Numbered from the stretch's first letter, positions 10,063-21,316 are shown. The stretch is 64,000 nt of DNA from Ancylostoma caninum (GCA_037903475.1 JBAJFG010000019.1:5083001-5147000); one strand, 5' to 3'. The notes: a model not told the origin generated them from the letters alone. A program made the numbers and translations.

Positions 10063-10877
10063 TAGGGTTGCCTGCAGAGTTCAGACGCGCTTGAGCGCGT
10101 TCGGCAAAGGCGCTATTTATGGGTGTGGGTCATGATGAGGCAAAAGTAGGTGGGCAATGTGTCTGCGATGTCAATGTGGCTCATTCGAACCCTCGCCCCG
10201 CCCTTCAGGACCTACTCGCACTAATTCGCGCGCGATTTCACCATAGTTGCCCATGCAAATTTGAATGTGAGTGGAGACGAGTCGACGCCGAAGGGCGGGA
10301 AGACGCCGCCCCATTTTGCCTCATCATGACCGACACCCGCTATTTATGGTTGATGCGCTTCAAATCTGACGCGGCGATACACAATGCAGAACGATGAGGA
10401 GAAGAGAGTTCTTGGCAGGATGCGAATGTTCCCGGTTTTGCCGTCGCGACGGCCGCGCGAGCAAACTGCGTTTTGATCTTCGCCGCATCGAGACATCGCG
10501 AAAACTTTGTGAAATTTTAGGCCGACGCGTCAGATTTGACGCGCATGAACCATAAATAGCGCCAAACGCGCTCATCGGCGTAGCTGATGGCTGTCGCGCG
10601 CAGCGTTCGCTAGGTGATTGCGCGCGGGCACTCGCAACGCGTGCGTGCCGGGAAGTTGTGATCGTTTTTACCCACAGAACTTGGACGTCGCGCGTCGGCC
10701 AGCACCGCTCGGTAGCCAGCAACCGGCGGCGGAAGCTGGGTGGACTCTGCGGTCTCCGACGATTTTGCTACGAGCGCGCGCGTGCCAATCGCCGATAACC
10801 AAGATCGATATCCATCAGCTTGCCTCAAACGCCGAGACGCGCTCAAGCGCGTTCCGGAACTCTGCGGGCAACCTATA
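10063..10877. mobile_element. large foldback element interrupted by a nested insertion
   Basis: The ends are inverted: GGTTGCCTGCAGAGTTC at the left and, in reverse complement, GGTTGCCCGCAGAGTTCC at the right, both followed by an ACGCGCTTGAGCGCGT core. Inside, the left stretch GCGCTATTTATGGTTGATGC (split by the nested element) is mirrored at about 10545-10570 as CATAAATAGCGCC. The element without its insertion is about 590 bp. GC-rich, with no credible gene. Confidence 0.8.
10121..10338. mobile_element. nested MITE with 9-bp target duplication
   Basis: 218 bp. The ends GGGTGTGGGTCATGATGAGG and, in reverse complement, GGGTGTCGGTCATGATGAGG match for about 25 bp. GCTATTTAT flanks it on both sides (10112-10120 and 10339-10347), a perfect 9-bp duplication. 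TIRs with a 9-bp duplication are typical of Mutator-like elements; that assignment is inference. Confidence 0.88.
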
Positions 10878-11092
10878 GTTTGGAAGGAAAATGCGGAGGG
10901 ACTGAACTAAATGAACTGACTCTTCTAGATGGTTGGAACAGCAACTTGAGCAAGATCCAGTGGGAAAGGTGAAAACTTCCAAAGAAATTCGCAAAACTGC
11001 AAACTTGTCGAAGTCGTATCTTCTGCCACAAAATTGTGTGGCTGGTAGCTTTGCAGGGGTCCAAAAATCATGGCATATGACAATTTTGCGGA
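10878..11092. other. spacer between two elements
   Basis: Overlapping short frames on both strands; none has support. Confidence 0.3.
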
Positions 11093-12311
11093 TACAGGGG
11101 TACCAAAAAATTTCCGGGCTCCGCTTGCCTGTTCCATATTTCTGTGCAGTTTTGAGAGCATCATGTAGGGTGAAGCCTTTCATGTTTGTTTGCAAAGTTT
11201 CATGAGATTTCGTTAGATCTCCCAGAAATAAGAACGTTCTATTTAAGCCGAGATATGCTCAAAAAATGTGTATCCAGTGAGAAGCAACCGACGAATTTTT
11301 GTTTCTTAAACGAACATAATTCGACAAAATCTAAATCCACCCCTAAATTTCAAACAAAGAGGAAGTCTTCCAGCACTGTCATATAAAATTCTGGAACTCA
11401 GTGGTTTTAATGAAGTGAGGGTCACTCAGAAACAGAGCAACCTCTAATCAACGAGCAGAGACAAGACGAAGACATATTACTGCCTCTGTAGAAAAAATTA
11501 TTGAGCATCACAGACAGGCTTCAGGGGCAAAAAGTGTGCAAGGATCTAAGCTATTTATAACTTTCTTTGGAAATTTTCTAGCTACCATTAAATAATTTTA
11601 ACCTCCGCAGAACAATGAGTCTCTAAAACCTTTTCGGCATTCAACAAGAAAGTTCCAGTTGAATATTCAAAAAAGATTTTCGGAAATTTTGTGTATAGCG
11701 GAAATGATATTCTGTAGTATCTTGAAGTAGCAAATTCAGCGCCAAGATTTGAAGTCCCAAGCATGAAGTAATGAGTCAGGACGGGCAAATCTCTGAGAAC
11801 AGTGCGATCGAACACGGAAGCGGGAGTGAGAACGTCTTGCCCAATGTTTTGTGGGATAGAGAAAAGATCGATTTCTGTCACCAAACCACCTGTATGTCAA
11901 CCCCAATGAAGTAGGTAATTACAATGCTACCTTGTTCCACCCCTTTCGGAAACGAGCCAAGAAAAATGACTGCAGAAGTTCAACCATGGAATTCAGGCTC
12001 TTCAATGAGACATCCTTTTTAATAAAATTGTAGTGCTTTATTACAATGCGAATGGATTTCTGAGCCAGTTCATAGACATGGTTTAAGGACTAGCTACTCT
12101 TCAGCGGAACAAAACAAATAACGAAAAAGAGTCTATCTTTGGTGTTTTTATGCAGGTGATAAAAATTCTGTTAAAATTGGATAAGTCTAGTAAAATGACA
12201 ATCCGAAAAGTGTTTTGGTCTTTGAGGGATCCACATTTATTTCCTTCAAAATTTCACTGCGGTAGCTAATCTGCTAGTGGTCCAGGCCGGAAACTTTTTG
12301 ATGCTCCTGTA
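11093..12311 (-). mobile_element. Tc1-like terminal-inverted-repeat element, copy B (inverted relative to copy A)
   Basis: About 1219 bp, from TACAGGGGTACCAAAAAATT to a right end reading TACAGGAGCATCAAAAAGTT in reverse complement. It aligns in reverse complement with 5685-6939 along its whole length. The two copies form an inverted pair about 4.2 kb apart. Confidence 0.8.
11588..11884 (-). pseudogene. conserved internal reading frame of the TIR element, copy B
   Basis: 98 codons, extending past the copy A frame at its C-terminus (FEYSTGTFLLNAEKVLETHC). It shares SVFDRTV, RDLPVLTHYF, LGTSNLG and SRYYR with copy A. Upstream, in a different frame, KSLNSMVELLQSFFLARFRK is open here and interrupted in copy A. 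Phenylalanine- and tyrosine-rich. I do not recognise the family. Confidence 0.5.
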
Positions 12312-12900
12312 ATTCCCTCTAGAAGATCCATATTAGCTCGTAGTCAGGTGGTTGCCATAGATCTCATAAATCGCCTCTGAAACAGCTGAAAACGTGAAAA
12401 CCGTTGCTGTAATTGTTGAACATGGTATCCTGATTCATAAAGAAGTTCTGGAGTAATCGTGTGGGGAACCGCTCTTGTCCTACCGCGTTCTAAGCTTGAA
12501 CAATAGATTCATTGTGCAATGAAACAACTTCCTTACAAAAATGAGGGATTCGGGGCGCCACTCTCAAAAAAGATGCCTATTGATATAATTAGAAGAGACT
12601 CGATGCAGCGAGTCCCTGTCAATCGTATCCTTAGGTGATTTTGCTGAGTGATCAGCAGAAATTTTCAAATTGTCAAATTTTGAGGATACCACTAGACACC
12701 AGATAGGTTGGATCATCCTGATTCCAAATATCTGCTCCATTTTGGAAATGGTTCAGATTGAAGGGAGCTATGGAGAAACGACGAAAAAAATCGCGGACAT
12801 CGCGCAGTTTCATAAAGCGACACCGTTGGTATTGTAGATAGAGTGGATAAAAACAGACGTTTTCCTTCAAATGTAGCTGGAACTTATTTTTCCCGCATAG
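12312..12900. other. no accepted gene; antisense open frame noted
   Basis: A minus-strand frame covers 12990-12673 (QEFLLDLDEELNNLKRR near its start) and is antisense to the exon candidate at 12901. Only one of the two can be real. Confidence 0.3.
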
Positions 12901-13116
12901 ACGTCGCTTCAAATTATTGAGTTCCTCGTCCAGGTCGAGAAGAAACTCCTGAAGAGGCTGACAGAACTGGACCTACGCAATGTTAATGAAATCGTATTTG
13001 CTGTTGGCAGGTCTTCACAGGGATCGTATCTGCGCATTGATTTTGAACAAAAACACAGATCGAGTGATGCAGGAAGGACATTCCTTCAATCTAGCGCCCG
13101 AGAGATCGGCGTTTCT
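12901..13116 (+). CDS. candidate single exon, product unrecognised
   Basis: A CCCGCATAG acceptor precedes 72 in-phase codons and a GTGAGTTTTG donor follows at 13117. The peptide contains IIEFLVQVEKKLLKRLTELD and NEIVFAVGRSSQGSYLRID, ordinary soluble-protein composition. No neighbouring exon with matching phase was found, and a minus-strand frame overlaps. It may be a real exon, an exon fossil or chance. I assign no family. Confidence 0.35.
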
Positions 13117-13555
13117 GTGAGTTTTGTAAATTTAGCATTTTTCTTCAAGGTGTCAGGGTACGTGTTAATGTAATGTTTGAATGAAATTAGGCTAATTCTT
13201 CACTCTTACCTCACTCCTAAAGATTAATACAAGCAGTATTGAAGAATTGCACCATTACTGGCATGAGTTCATCATACAGGTTTAGCAACTCCATACAGCT
13301 TGATGTGTGCTTGTGGAATTCGCATGAATTTATAGGAGTACGAGAGAGTTTAATACCTAGACTACTTCCAAAAGGTCTACATATACTGACAAAATTTTGC
13401 CGTAGTGAAGGAGTATGTAGGTCACTTTAATAGTAATACACTTTTCGTAGTTCGATTTCAACCTTCCAATTCGTTCAGAGAGCTCTTTTTCATCACATGA
13501 GTCAGAGTAGCTCCCAACACCCAAGGTTTTTGACCATGAATTTCAATGCTCGTTT
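13117..13555. other. no feature seen
   Basis: AT-rich; only short unsupported frames. Confidence 0.35.
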
Positions 13556-13640
13556 CGAGGCGAGTTGGCCCAGTGGTCGAGGCGAAGGCGCTGCTTCACA
13601 GCATTGCCACGAGGTCCAAGGTTCGAGTCCTACCGCCATC
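13556..13640 (+). repeat. tRNA-like / SINE head with long variable arm
   Basis: TTGGCCCAGTGGTCGAGGC (A box) and GGTTCGAGTCC (B box) are about 50 bases apart, as in Ser/Leu-type tRNAs. GGCG near the start can pair with CGCC after the B box. The anticodon stem is not clean, so a tRNA-derived repeat is more likely than a working tRNA. Confidence 0.5.
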
Positions 13641-14519
13641 ACCTCCCGTATTCGAGCTATAGGCCGGCTCAGAAAGGTGTCAGATGCATTTGATCAATGA
13701 CGGGAAATGAAGATAAGGGCGTGCCTACTCAGACACTCGAGCAGTGCTAGAGCTCCGCACTCAGAACCGACAGTGCGAGCGCTGCACCCAAATTTATAGG
13801 CGCGGCATCTTACCGTGCTCGCGCACTCAAATTCTTGAAAATAATATGGAACCACGAGGTGTGTACTACTTCTTTTTCTACTTTTTCTCTGATTCACATT
13901 TCTGAGATCGGCGCTTATCGGATGAGACCGCTTTGAGTCCTATCGACGATAGCAGCGACGAATGTGCGTTTTCCATTTATAGTCCCTTTGTGTAATTTGT
14001 TTCCTTATATTTATTTTGTAATTATAGCGCTGTTTTTCCTAAAGCTTTGCTTTGGAGTTGAAAGCGGTATCGTTAGACAAAGCTTTTTGTGGAAAAATCC
14101 CACCAATTTGGAGGAACTTTTCTCTAAAGGTTTTAGAAGGCCACTCTCGGAGTGACTTCCCTTAGTAAAAAATCCAAGCCGCAATTGCGTGCTTCGCGTA
14201 AACTTGCCTTTTTCAAATTACCCGGACCCGACTTATTCTTATCGGCATAGGTGAACGTTCCTTCCCTGGATGTCATCGGAAGTGATGGTGGGCTGAAATA
14301 CGTCTCAGCTTATCAGACCTCTGGCAGCGAAGTGTTCCATTCGCACTCGCACCGTCCGAGCGCACGCTGAGTACAGGCCCTACGGTCACCGCAGGTGGCT
14401 GGCAGGAAAAGGGAAGCACTCGTGAGGTGTACAGTCTTTCACAAGCCGCAGATAGTTCTCACTCTGTAGATGACCGATCCAAAGCAGTGACTCGAGAAGC
14501 ATGGCAAATTGTACGAGAG
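13641..14519. other. no gene seen
   Basis: Short frames only. GC-rich words from 14320 onward merge into the degenerate repeat that follows. Confidence 0.35.
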
Positions 14520-14725
14520 CTCCTCCATAAGTGTGCGAGCACGTGCGTGCGCTCTTCAATGACCGTGCCCCAGCGCTGACGAAGAGCGCTCGCACGGTCA
14601 TTGCAGAGCGCTCGGAGGTTATTGTTGAGCCCTCGCACGGTTCCATGTCTAAGACCGTACCACCCGCGCTGGCAAGGAGCGTTCGGACGATAATTGCAAA
14701 GTGCTCGCAAGGTTCGAGTGTCTGA
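14520..14725. repeat. degenerate short repeats (GAGCGCTCGCACGGT type)
   Basis: AGAGCGCTC / GAGCGTTCG words recur with CACGGT and ATTGCA at irregular spacing of roughly 35-70 bases, in direct and inverted senses. Open frames over it on both strands echo the repeat (ARTVIAERSE, VRTIIAKCSQ) and are not considered genes. Confidence 0.5.
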
Positions 14726-14764
14726 GTACTCCATACATCGAGATATTTCTCTAAGAGCTCTACA

Positions 14765-15060
14765 GCAAATTAATCACCAGAGTTCCTCCATTCTACACCA
14801 ACATCATATCGACGAGAGGGGTTCGACAAGGCGACACTGTGTCGTCAAAATGTCCAGTACCATTCTCTAGGAAGTCATGTGAGAAATAGAAGGGTAACAT
14901 GGGAGTGCGATTTGATGGCCGGCAATCTACTCATCTTCGCTTCGCTCACTTCCAACCATCATACAGACGGAATGGATGCTACCCGACTTCGACTGCGCGT
15001 GTGGAAAGATCGGTCTCCGGTGAAATCTGACCAAGACAAAGTTAAAAACCGATTGATTTA
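14765..15060 (+). pseudogene. RTE-type LINE reverse transcriptase fossil
   Basis: Across changing frames one reads the RTE reverse-transcriptase series: TRGVRQGDTVS, then VRFDGRQSTHLRFA (corresponding to the LRFADD catalytic box, here ending in H), then TPTIIQTEWMLPDFDCAC and GKIGLR with NLTKTK. These match the order and spacing of palm-domain blocks in RTE LINEs. The frame is broken several times and the catalytic aspartates of the ADD box are lost. Only about 300 bp survive. Confidence 0.7.
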
Positions 15061-16379
15061 GGAAAAGGAATGGTCCCATGGTCCCAGGAAGAACCCCGGT
15101 CAGCCAAAGCTTCGACCTAGATAGCGGTCAGCTTGGTGTCTATCCGCGGTCAGCTCGCACAGCACATCTTGGTATCGCGGTCAGCCTGCGCCATTTTATA
15201 TTTATGCATACACGTCATGAGGCTCATCTGCGTCGAAGGACCCAGGCATGGCAAGGGTCGCGCGATATTAGAAGTAGTTGAAAGTGCACCGTGGCACCCT
15301 ATTTTCGTAAATTCTATGTGTGTTTCGCGCTATTCCATAGTTAGATGTTAGTTTTATGTTCCTTAACACACCGAAATTTGACAGAATCTTAAGCACAAAG
15401 ATTTAAGCTGGTGATGCCTTCAAGCGGAAATTCTAGCATGTCCAAAAGCCAGGCTCAGCTGTCGAAGCCATTTTATGCAGTTAAGGAAGTCCATATAAAC
15501 TATATAATAAGAGATCTTTCCAGTGCTGTGGTGAATTTATGAATGGTGATGCAGTTCCGATTACATTGGAAGTTACTTTCAAAGCAAATAGTGACAAGTG
15601 CGATACAGGTATACAAACTGGAGCGCACTTGCGCCAATGACATGTTTCTACAGATTCCCTCAACATGAATAAAACTCTTTAATGTTTGTCAATATTTCAA
15701 TACGAAATCATGTGAACTGTTCTGAACATATTAGCGGATCAAGCTATGTTCTGCAACGAGTGACTGCTGCGTAATGTCGTATAACAATTGGAATAGCAAA
15801 TGCTCAGAAACATTAGAGAATTACTACATTATTAACTATCTATAACAAACCTCCAGTTCCATCTGACAGTCGTGAGATAGTGTGGCGACTCATGTGGTGG
15901 ATGGTGGCGCCTTAGCCTTTGTCTTGTCCGAATATACAATAAATATAGTGGTTCAGTATATGATATATTAACTATTGAGTGTACAGGAAAAAAAGAGTAA
16001 AGTGAGAAGTGAATGAGGAGTGCCTCGTAGGGCTAACAGCATCATTCTGCGTAGTCAATACAATCTCCAATATAGGATGGGTCAGCTACGCTCACTCCAC
16101 ATGAGGTCTCCTATGAGTGATGATAATGAATACAGTAAGGATCATCGATTCGTCGATGATACTGCGGCGGCCAACAAGAATGTTTGTAACTGTGATCACA
16201 GGATCTGATATTCTTCTGACCATGGCTTAGCATGGCTGTTACCATGGAAAAACCATCTGAAAAGCAATTTTTATCGAGAAAAGGAGTCGCAAAAAAACCG
16301 CATAAATTAAGCACCAACCTAATACACAGTACCTACTGTGTGCCTACAGTAATATCACAGTACTGCGCTACAGTACCAA
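15061..16379. other. no gene; spaced GCGGTCAGC words
   Basis: GGTCAGC occurs at 15098, 15126, 15148 and 15179 (three preceded by GC). The rest, to 16379, holds only short unsupported frames and a few short palindromic words near 16230 and 16330. Confidence 0.35.
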
Positions 16380-16920
16380 ATGAATTTCATGTTTGACCTT
16401 GCAACTACAACCAATCAAAATGTGCGTAGATGGGTTGTCCTAGGCGCTGATTACGATTATCAACATTATTTTGCTCGACACCACCGTTTTCTACCTAAAA
16501 TCGGCATTTTCTCCGAATTTACTACCGTATGCCTATCGTATCCTTGCCAAAATGGGGTTCCGATACAAAAAGGATACGATATTCATGGTATCTCAAATAC
16601 CCCCGTACAAAATTTGCGCTAATTCCATGAGGTACCATATCCACAGTGACCCTACCGTAACCCTACAAAAAAATGGGGTTTTGGATTCAAAATGAATGTA
16701 GTCTGTTCCACGGGGGAAAATAGTTGGGGGAATGCCTCAGAGAAGAAGAGATCGGGAAAGCGCACAGAGATTGGAGAGGGTGCAGAGAAAAACAGACACT
16801 GTGCACGAATACTCAACTATCATCGCTGGCAAAACAGACTATACGATGTTTGTGTTCAGCACCTCACGTAAACCCCTCCCACAGAACCCCATCCCTTATA
16901 CAAAGTTTGGGCGAATTTTT
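16380..16920 (+). repeat. dispersed repeat, GATATTC..GTTCAGCACCTC family
   Basis: Contains AATGGGGTTCCGATACAAAA, GGATACGATATTCATG, AAAATTTGCGCTAATTCC and GAGGTACC, then GTTCAGCACCTC near 16855. The same words recur in the same order at 31065-31330 and 34840-35200. Not coding. Confidence 0.6.
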
Positions 16921-17327
16921 TTTTGAGAATTTTGGGGCTTCTGATGCGAAGTGCCTTACAGAAAACCTGCCGCACCCCTTCAAAAATAGCGTTTTGATTT
17001 TGAGATTGTGGGTTGTGGCTGTGGGACGTGATTGTCGTGTCTGTGATTGGGTTCTTCAAAGACGACCCAGTCACGGAAACACGATACAATATTTTTGCCT
17101 CGTCATGACTCGCATTCCAAAATAATAAAATATAACATATAAAACAAAAATATAACAGAGATAACAAAATATAACAGAGAATAGACTGGGGAATTGCAGG
17201 GACCCTTAATCCTGTGTCATAAATATCCATCACTTTTATTTATACCTCAGTCAGTTTCTCCGTAGTGCGTGTTTGGGGAAAAGTATTCGATACTGATTGT
17301 GGCCCTGAAGAGGGTCGTTAGGTTAGT
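16921..17327. other. no feature seen
   Basis: Includes GCCTCGTCATGAC near 17097, resembling the MITE end at 10338, but no partner end was found. Confidence 0.3.
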
Positions 17328-17394
17328 CATGGATCGCTGAATGGATGAATAAGACTGCTTATTGCAGTCTTATTCATCCATTCAGCGATCCATG
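17328..17394. repeat. perfect hairpin, 31-bp arms and 5-base loop
   Basis: CATGGATCGCTGAATGGATG starts the left arm (17328-17358). The right arm (17364-17394) is its exact reverse complement around TTATT. Exact identity implies a recent event. Confidence 0.9.
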
Positions 17395-17691
17395 GCAATG
17401 TAATGTGGCAATCGATACGTATCACTTTCACAATCCTTATCTCTTACATCGCCGATTCTTTTTTATTCAATTTGAACTGGCGAAGTCTGGGGATACTCCA
17501 ACCAGGCGCAAACCACTCACTTTCAGACACCACCGCAAGATGCACCGGTTGTAGGAAATGAGCCACACTGCGTGCAGTTGAAGAGAGGAGACTTTGATAG
17601 CGTGGAATATCACGCTACATTTGACCCATTCGCTGCCGCAGAAGGTAGGAACCCGTCCACAAGTGTCCAGACTCCGGGGTCAACTAACGGA
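17395..17691. other. no gene seen
   Basis: Short frames only; leads into the MITE at 17692. Confidence 0.3.
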
Positions 17692-17902
17692 AGGGCAAAA
17701 TGGAGTTGGGAGGCATCTATCGGAAGTTGATATCATGACCTGTCCTACACGTTCTGACTTGTTAGTCGACACGTCCAGAACGCTCTGACTTGTTAGCACA
17801 CCTAACGTGCAGTAGTTACCTAAGGTGCAAACAAGTCAGAAAGTGTAGGGCAGGTAATATTATCGACCGAAACCAAGTGCCCCCCAACTCCATTTCACCC
17901 CT
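17692..17902. mobile_element. MITE, family B copy 1
   Basis: The ends GGGCAAAATGGAGTTGGG and, in reverse complement, GGGGTGAAATGGAGTTGGGG are inverted. Inner arms carry GACCTGTCCTACACGTTCTG and its mirrored counterpart. A second copy lies at 19167-19395. Confidence 0.75.
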
Positions 17903-17954
17903 TACGGAGAACAGCAGAAAGATGAAACGACTTCTTTTCAGCGAGAAAAGAAGA

Positions 17955-18055
17955 AAGAGACCTCGCCGAGGAGGAAGGTATCGAACCAACCCTCGATACT
18001 GCACTCAACTCCCAAGGTGAGGATCTGAGTTACCAAACGCCAAGTCCATCAGAGG
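17955..18055 (-). repeat. tRNA-headed SINE-like sequence (minus strand)
   Basis: On the minus strand, TGGCGTTTGGTAACTCAG resembles an A box and GGTTCGATACC is a good B box about 50 bases later. No clean cloverleaf was found. Confidence 0.4.
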
Positions 18056-18101
18056 TAAACGTGGCTCGCATGGTCGCCGAACCTACCAGATGTAGAGGTA
18101 T

Positions 18102-18980
18102 ACTGGGTGACCGAAAAGTATAGGCTCCTAACTTGGCGCTTCTATTTTTTACTTGTGAGCCTGATCATGTTCTTGTTTTACACATTTTTTTGGAACTTCA
18201 TAAACTTTTCTTTTTTTAGAAATACAGTTCACTTGGTCGCCTGAAGTCATGCGAATGTGTCCGCGGTCGAGTGAGCAGTCTGTAGATTCACTGCAGCGAT
18301 AGCGAGAAAACTTAAGTTCTCTCATGAGAAAAGCGCAGAGATCACCAAACTGTGAGACGTCGGAGGAAATGTTATCATGGAAAGAAAACCGGACCGTCCT
18401 CAGTTGGTGGACACAGGGAGGACTCCTAAGTTGATTGAAAGAAAATCAGTTGAAATGGTGCGGTGAGTTCGAACAAGATGACGGAATGTCTAGGAATTAC
18501 ATGTTATCTCCTCCAAATAATTGTCAGTGGAGAGTCACATCCTCGCTGTCGTTGCTCTGCAACGGATGAAAGCTAACCGTTGTCGTCATAGCTGACAGGA
18601 TCGAAAAATGTCTTGGGTGGTTCTAGGTGCACCGCATCGAAGGTGTGCTATGGGCTGATAAGAAAATTTTCCCTTCAAACGTTGTCCTTGGCCCTCGAAA
18701 CGACATTCATTTTATAGGCACGGGTGAGCAACACTCTTCATGAAGAAGAATTATCACATAGTTGTTGTTTCCCGGAGGTGTGATGGTTTGAAGGAAGTGA
18801 CCAGGAATGTGAAGGCAACTATGGTTTTCACACATGAAAACGATAAAGTTGGCCCCTGTTTCTATCAGGATAAGATTGATAGAAAAATAGTCGTCGCATG
18901 GACGCAGAAAAGCGCCAACACGCTTCTTCAGAAGGGATTAAGAGTTGAGAGAACGTCAGCTTTCCTCTTTTCATGAAAGA
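18102..18980 (+). pseudogene. decayed Tc1/mariner-superfamily transposase element
   Basis: The left end ACTGGGTGACCGAAAAGTAT is typical of nematode maT-like elements. Downstream, in changing frames, are a DNA-binding-domain style segment (RTPKLIERKSVEMVR), the first catalytic region HRIEGVLWADKKIFPS (compare the usual ADEKIF) with PRNDIHFIGTG, and a 78-codon open piece at 18740-18976 (VKATMVFTHENDKVGPCFYQ). No right-hand inverted end was found, so the copy is truncated or strongly decayed. Confidence 0.55.
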
Positions 18981-19166
18981 GTTTTCGGTGTTCAGCTCTC
19001 AGCAGGGAGATAGGTTGCAGTAGTTAAGAGTTATGTTGCAGTTAAGAGATCTCTGGGTTCTTGTTGTAGTGTTAAAATCTCTGGATATGGGTACCTCGAC
19101 TCTTTTCAACTTAAACCAGAATTTCAGACAAAGCATTGGGACATGCAAACACATCTATTCCATTTC

Positions 19167-19395
19167 GGGCAAAATGGTGTTGGGGTGGGGGGGGGGGGGG
19201 GGGGCACCTAGTGAAAGTCGATAATATGACCTGTTCTGCACGTTCTGACTCGCAAGCTGACACGTCCAGAACGCTCTGACGTGTTAGCTCTCCTAACGTA
19301 TACTAGTGAACTAAAATGCAAATAAGTCAAAACGCGTAGGACAGGTCATATTATCGACCAATACCAAGTGCCCCTTCCCAACTCCATTTTGCCCT
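19167..19395. mobile_element. MITE, family B copy 2
   Basis: The same ends and inner arms as 17692-17902: GGGCAAAATGG at the left, GATAATATGACCTGT and ACGTCCAGAACGCTCTGAC inside, and CCCAACTCCATTTTGCCCT at the right. An 18-base G run (about 19187-19204) has expanded within the left arm. Confidence 0.75.
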
Positions 19396-21076
19396 CCATT
19401 TCCGAAGAATTGAGAATTTCATCGCACAGAATGTGCGATGACCGTCCGATAACTTTTTTCTGTTAATTTCTATTGCTACTTTCAAAGTAACCAAGGGTGA
19501 ATAGTTATTTTTAGGAATAATATTTTTAGTAAATTTACAATTCCATCTGGGTCTAGGGAGTGGCAAAGTCGCCACATTTTCCCACTCCCCCCCCCCCACC
19601 CCCCCCACTTCGTCCCCAGCAAGCAGCTCCTGCAGTGCTAGTTAGCGCTTTGCATAACGTAGGACTCCCAGTATACTAGCTCCCAACTGTGATTCAAATC
19701 AAATGACCAAAAATATTTCCTATGGTATTAAAGACTTTCTGTTCTCTCGCTATACAGATGAATTCCTTCCGAGTGGATCTAATTGCAGCTGTTGAAGAAT
19801 CAAAAGGAATTATGGAATCCTTTCAGCGAAGGGTACAAGCAAAATAATACCGAAGCCAAGTGGTGAGCTCGAGTCTAGCAGAAAATGGAGACAATCGGTC
19901 ACGATAAAAGTAGTAAGTTCATCATATGCCGATACACATATAATGTATGAGTGAATGTGCAAATGTAGACATCAGGACATCCTCACCCGACTACTAAATA
20001 GTTGACGCTTCTCTCCAACTATACTTCATGTTTCTTCTCGAAAACACGAAAAACGAATTTGCGAAAATTCATGAAAACGTTGTCGAAAAACTCATTTACG
20101 AAAATATTTGGAAAATTTTCATAACCCCAAAAAGGCACTCACAAATGACCACAACCACACAGCTAATCACCAGAAAATGAAAATTATAATAACGAATTAT
20201 AAAAATAACGCCGGCTTATGTGACGGCCTATTATTTACTCTCACTGAATTTAAGTCGACGAAATGAAAGTCACCTGGAAAAATTTACGCGAAACATGGAG
20301 AAGAAATCTACACAAGCCTACAGGATCGGCCAGCGAAAGGCGGTGGATTTTTGCAAAAGGTCTGAAATTTCTTGAGGCATCGAAAGTTGAAGGGTAAGCG
20401 AATTTTGGTCAGCATCATCTTGCAACAAGAAAGATGAGATTAATTTACAAACAGATACCTTTATGAGTAGGGTTGTCGAATTCTGCGTCGAGTCCAGGTG
20501 ACAATTCTCAATTTCAACAGAAGACTTAGTTGCCAGCGACCACTAAGAACATCAGTCTACCCCTCCTGAGGCTTGCGAAAAAATTGCTCCAAGCAGCAAG
20601 TCATTGTCATATCCAACATCTCACTTTCAGCTTTACTTTAGCGTTAGACTGCAATCCCTCTTCAGCGGCTAGAAAAGTCCTGGGAAAAACGCAAACGTAT
20701 ATTCGAGGAAACTTAAGGGAAAAGTATGTGATTGTTTTCTATCACCCTTGCAACTGAGTAAAGCAAAGTTTGTGCAGGCGAATTTCGAGAAGGTCTGTGG
20801 GAAGCAATAACTGCAATAAGACCGAAGCTCGAAAAAAAAAAACACATTTGGAGACAAGTTTACTGTTTTTAGTGGGCACTACGTTATATAAGAATTATGG
20901 CAAAATAAATGGTTGATATTCTTTACAAGAATCAAACCAGGGGCCTTTCAGGAAATATCGTCGCAACATACCTCAAAGACCTACCCCAGCAGGTCGCTAT
21001 AGAAAAATGCGAATAATTACTGAGATGACATTTCATCCACATATTGAGCCAGAATATGCTGTACGATCGTACCTCT
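19396..21076. other. no gene seen
   Basis: Poly-C tract near 19585-19605. From 20200 to 20900 frames are short and without splice support. Confidence 0.35.
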
Positions 21077-21316
21077 AACAGATCAGGGTGCTCATGTAGG
21101 GGCATATTGGAAATTTGGTTGTTATCAATGAAAATTTCGATAAACCTTCATTTTTAACGAAAGCACACAACTCAGTACAACAGAGGTACAGTAATACGTG
21201 TAAAACAAGCAAACAACAACACGAAGATGTATTTGCGCCCACAACATATGTACAGTAATATTCTTATCTGCGCATTCCCCCTCCCTTCTCCCCTTCACCC
21301 CGTTATCTTCCCCAAG

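Noticed and set aside
14386..14734. Overlapping 64-91-codon frames on both strands
   Set aside because: They track a degenerate nucleotide repeat (GAGCGCTC words), which keeps several frames open at once.
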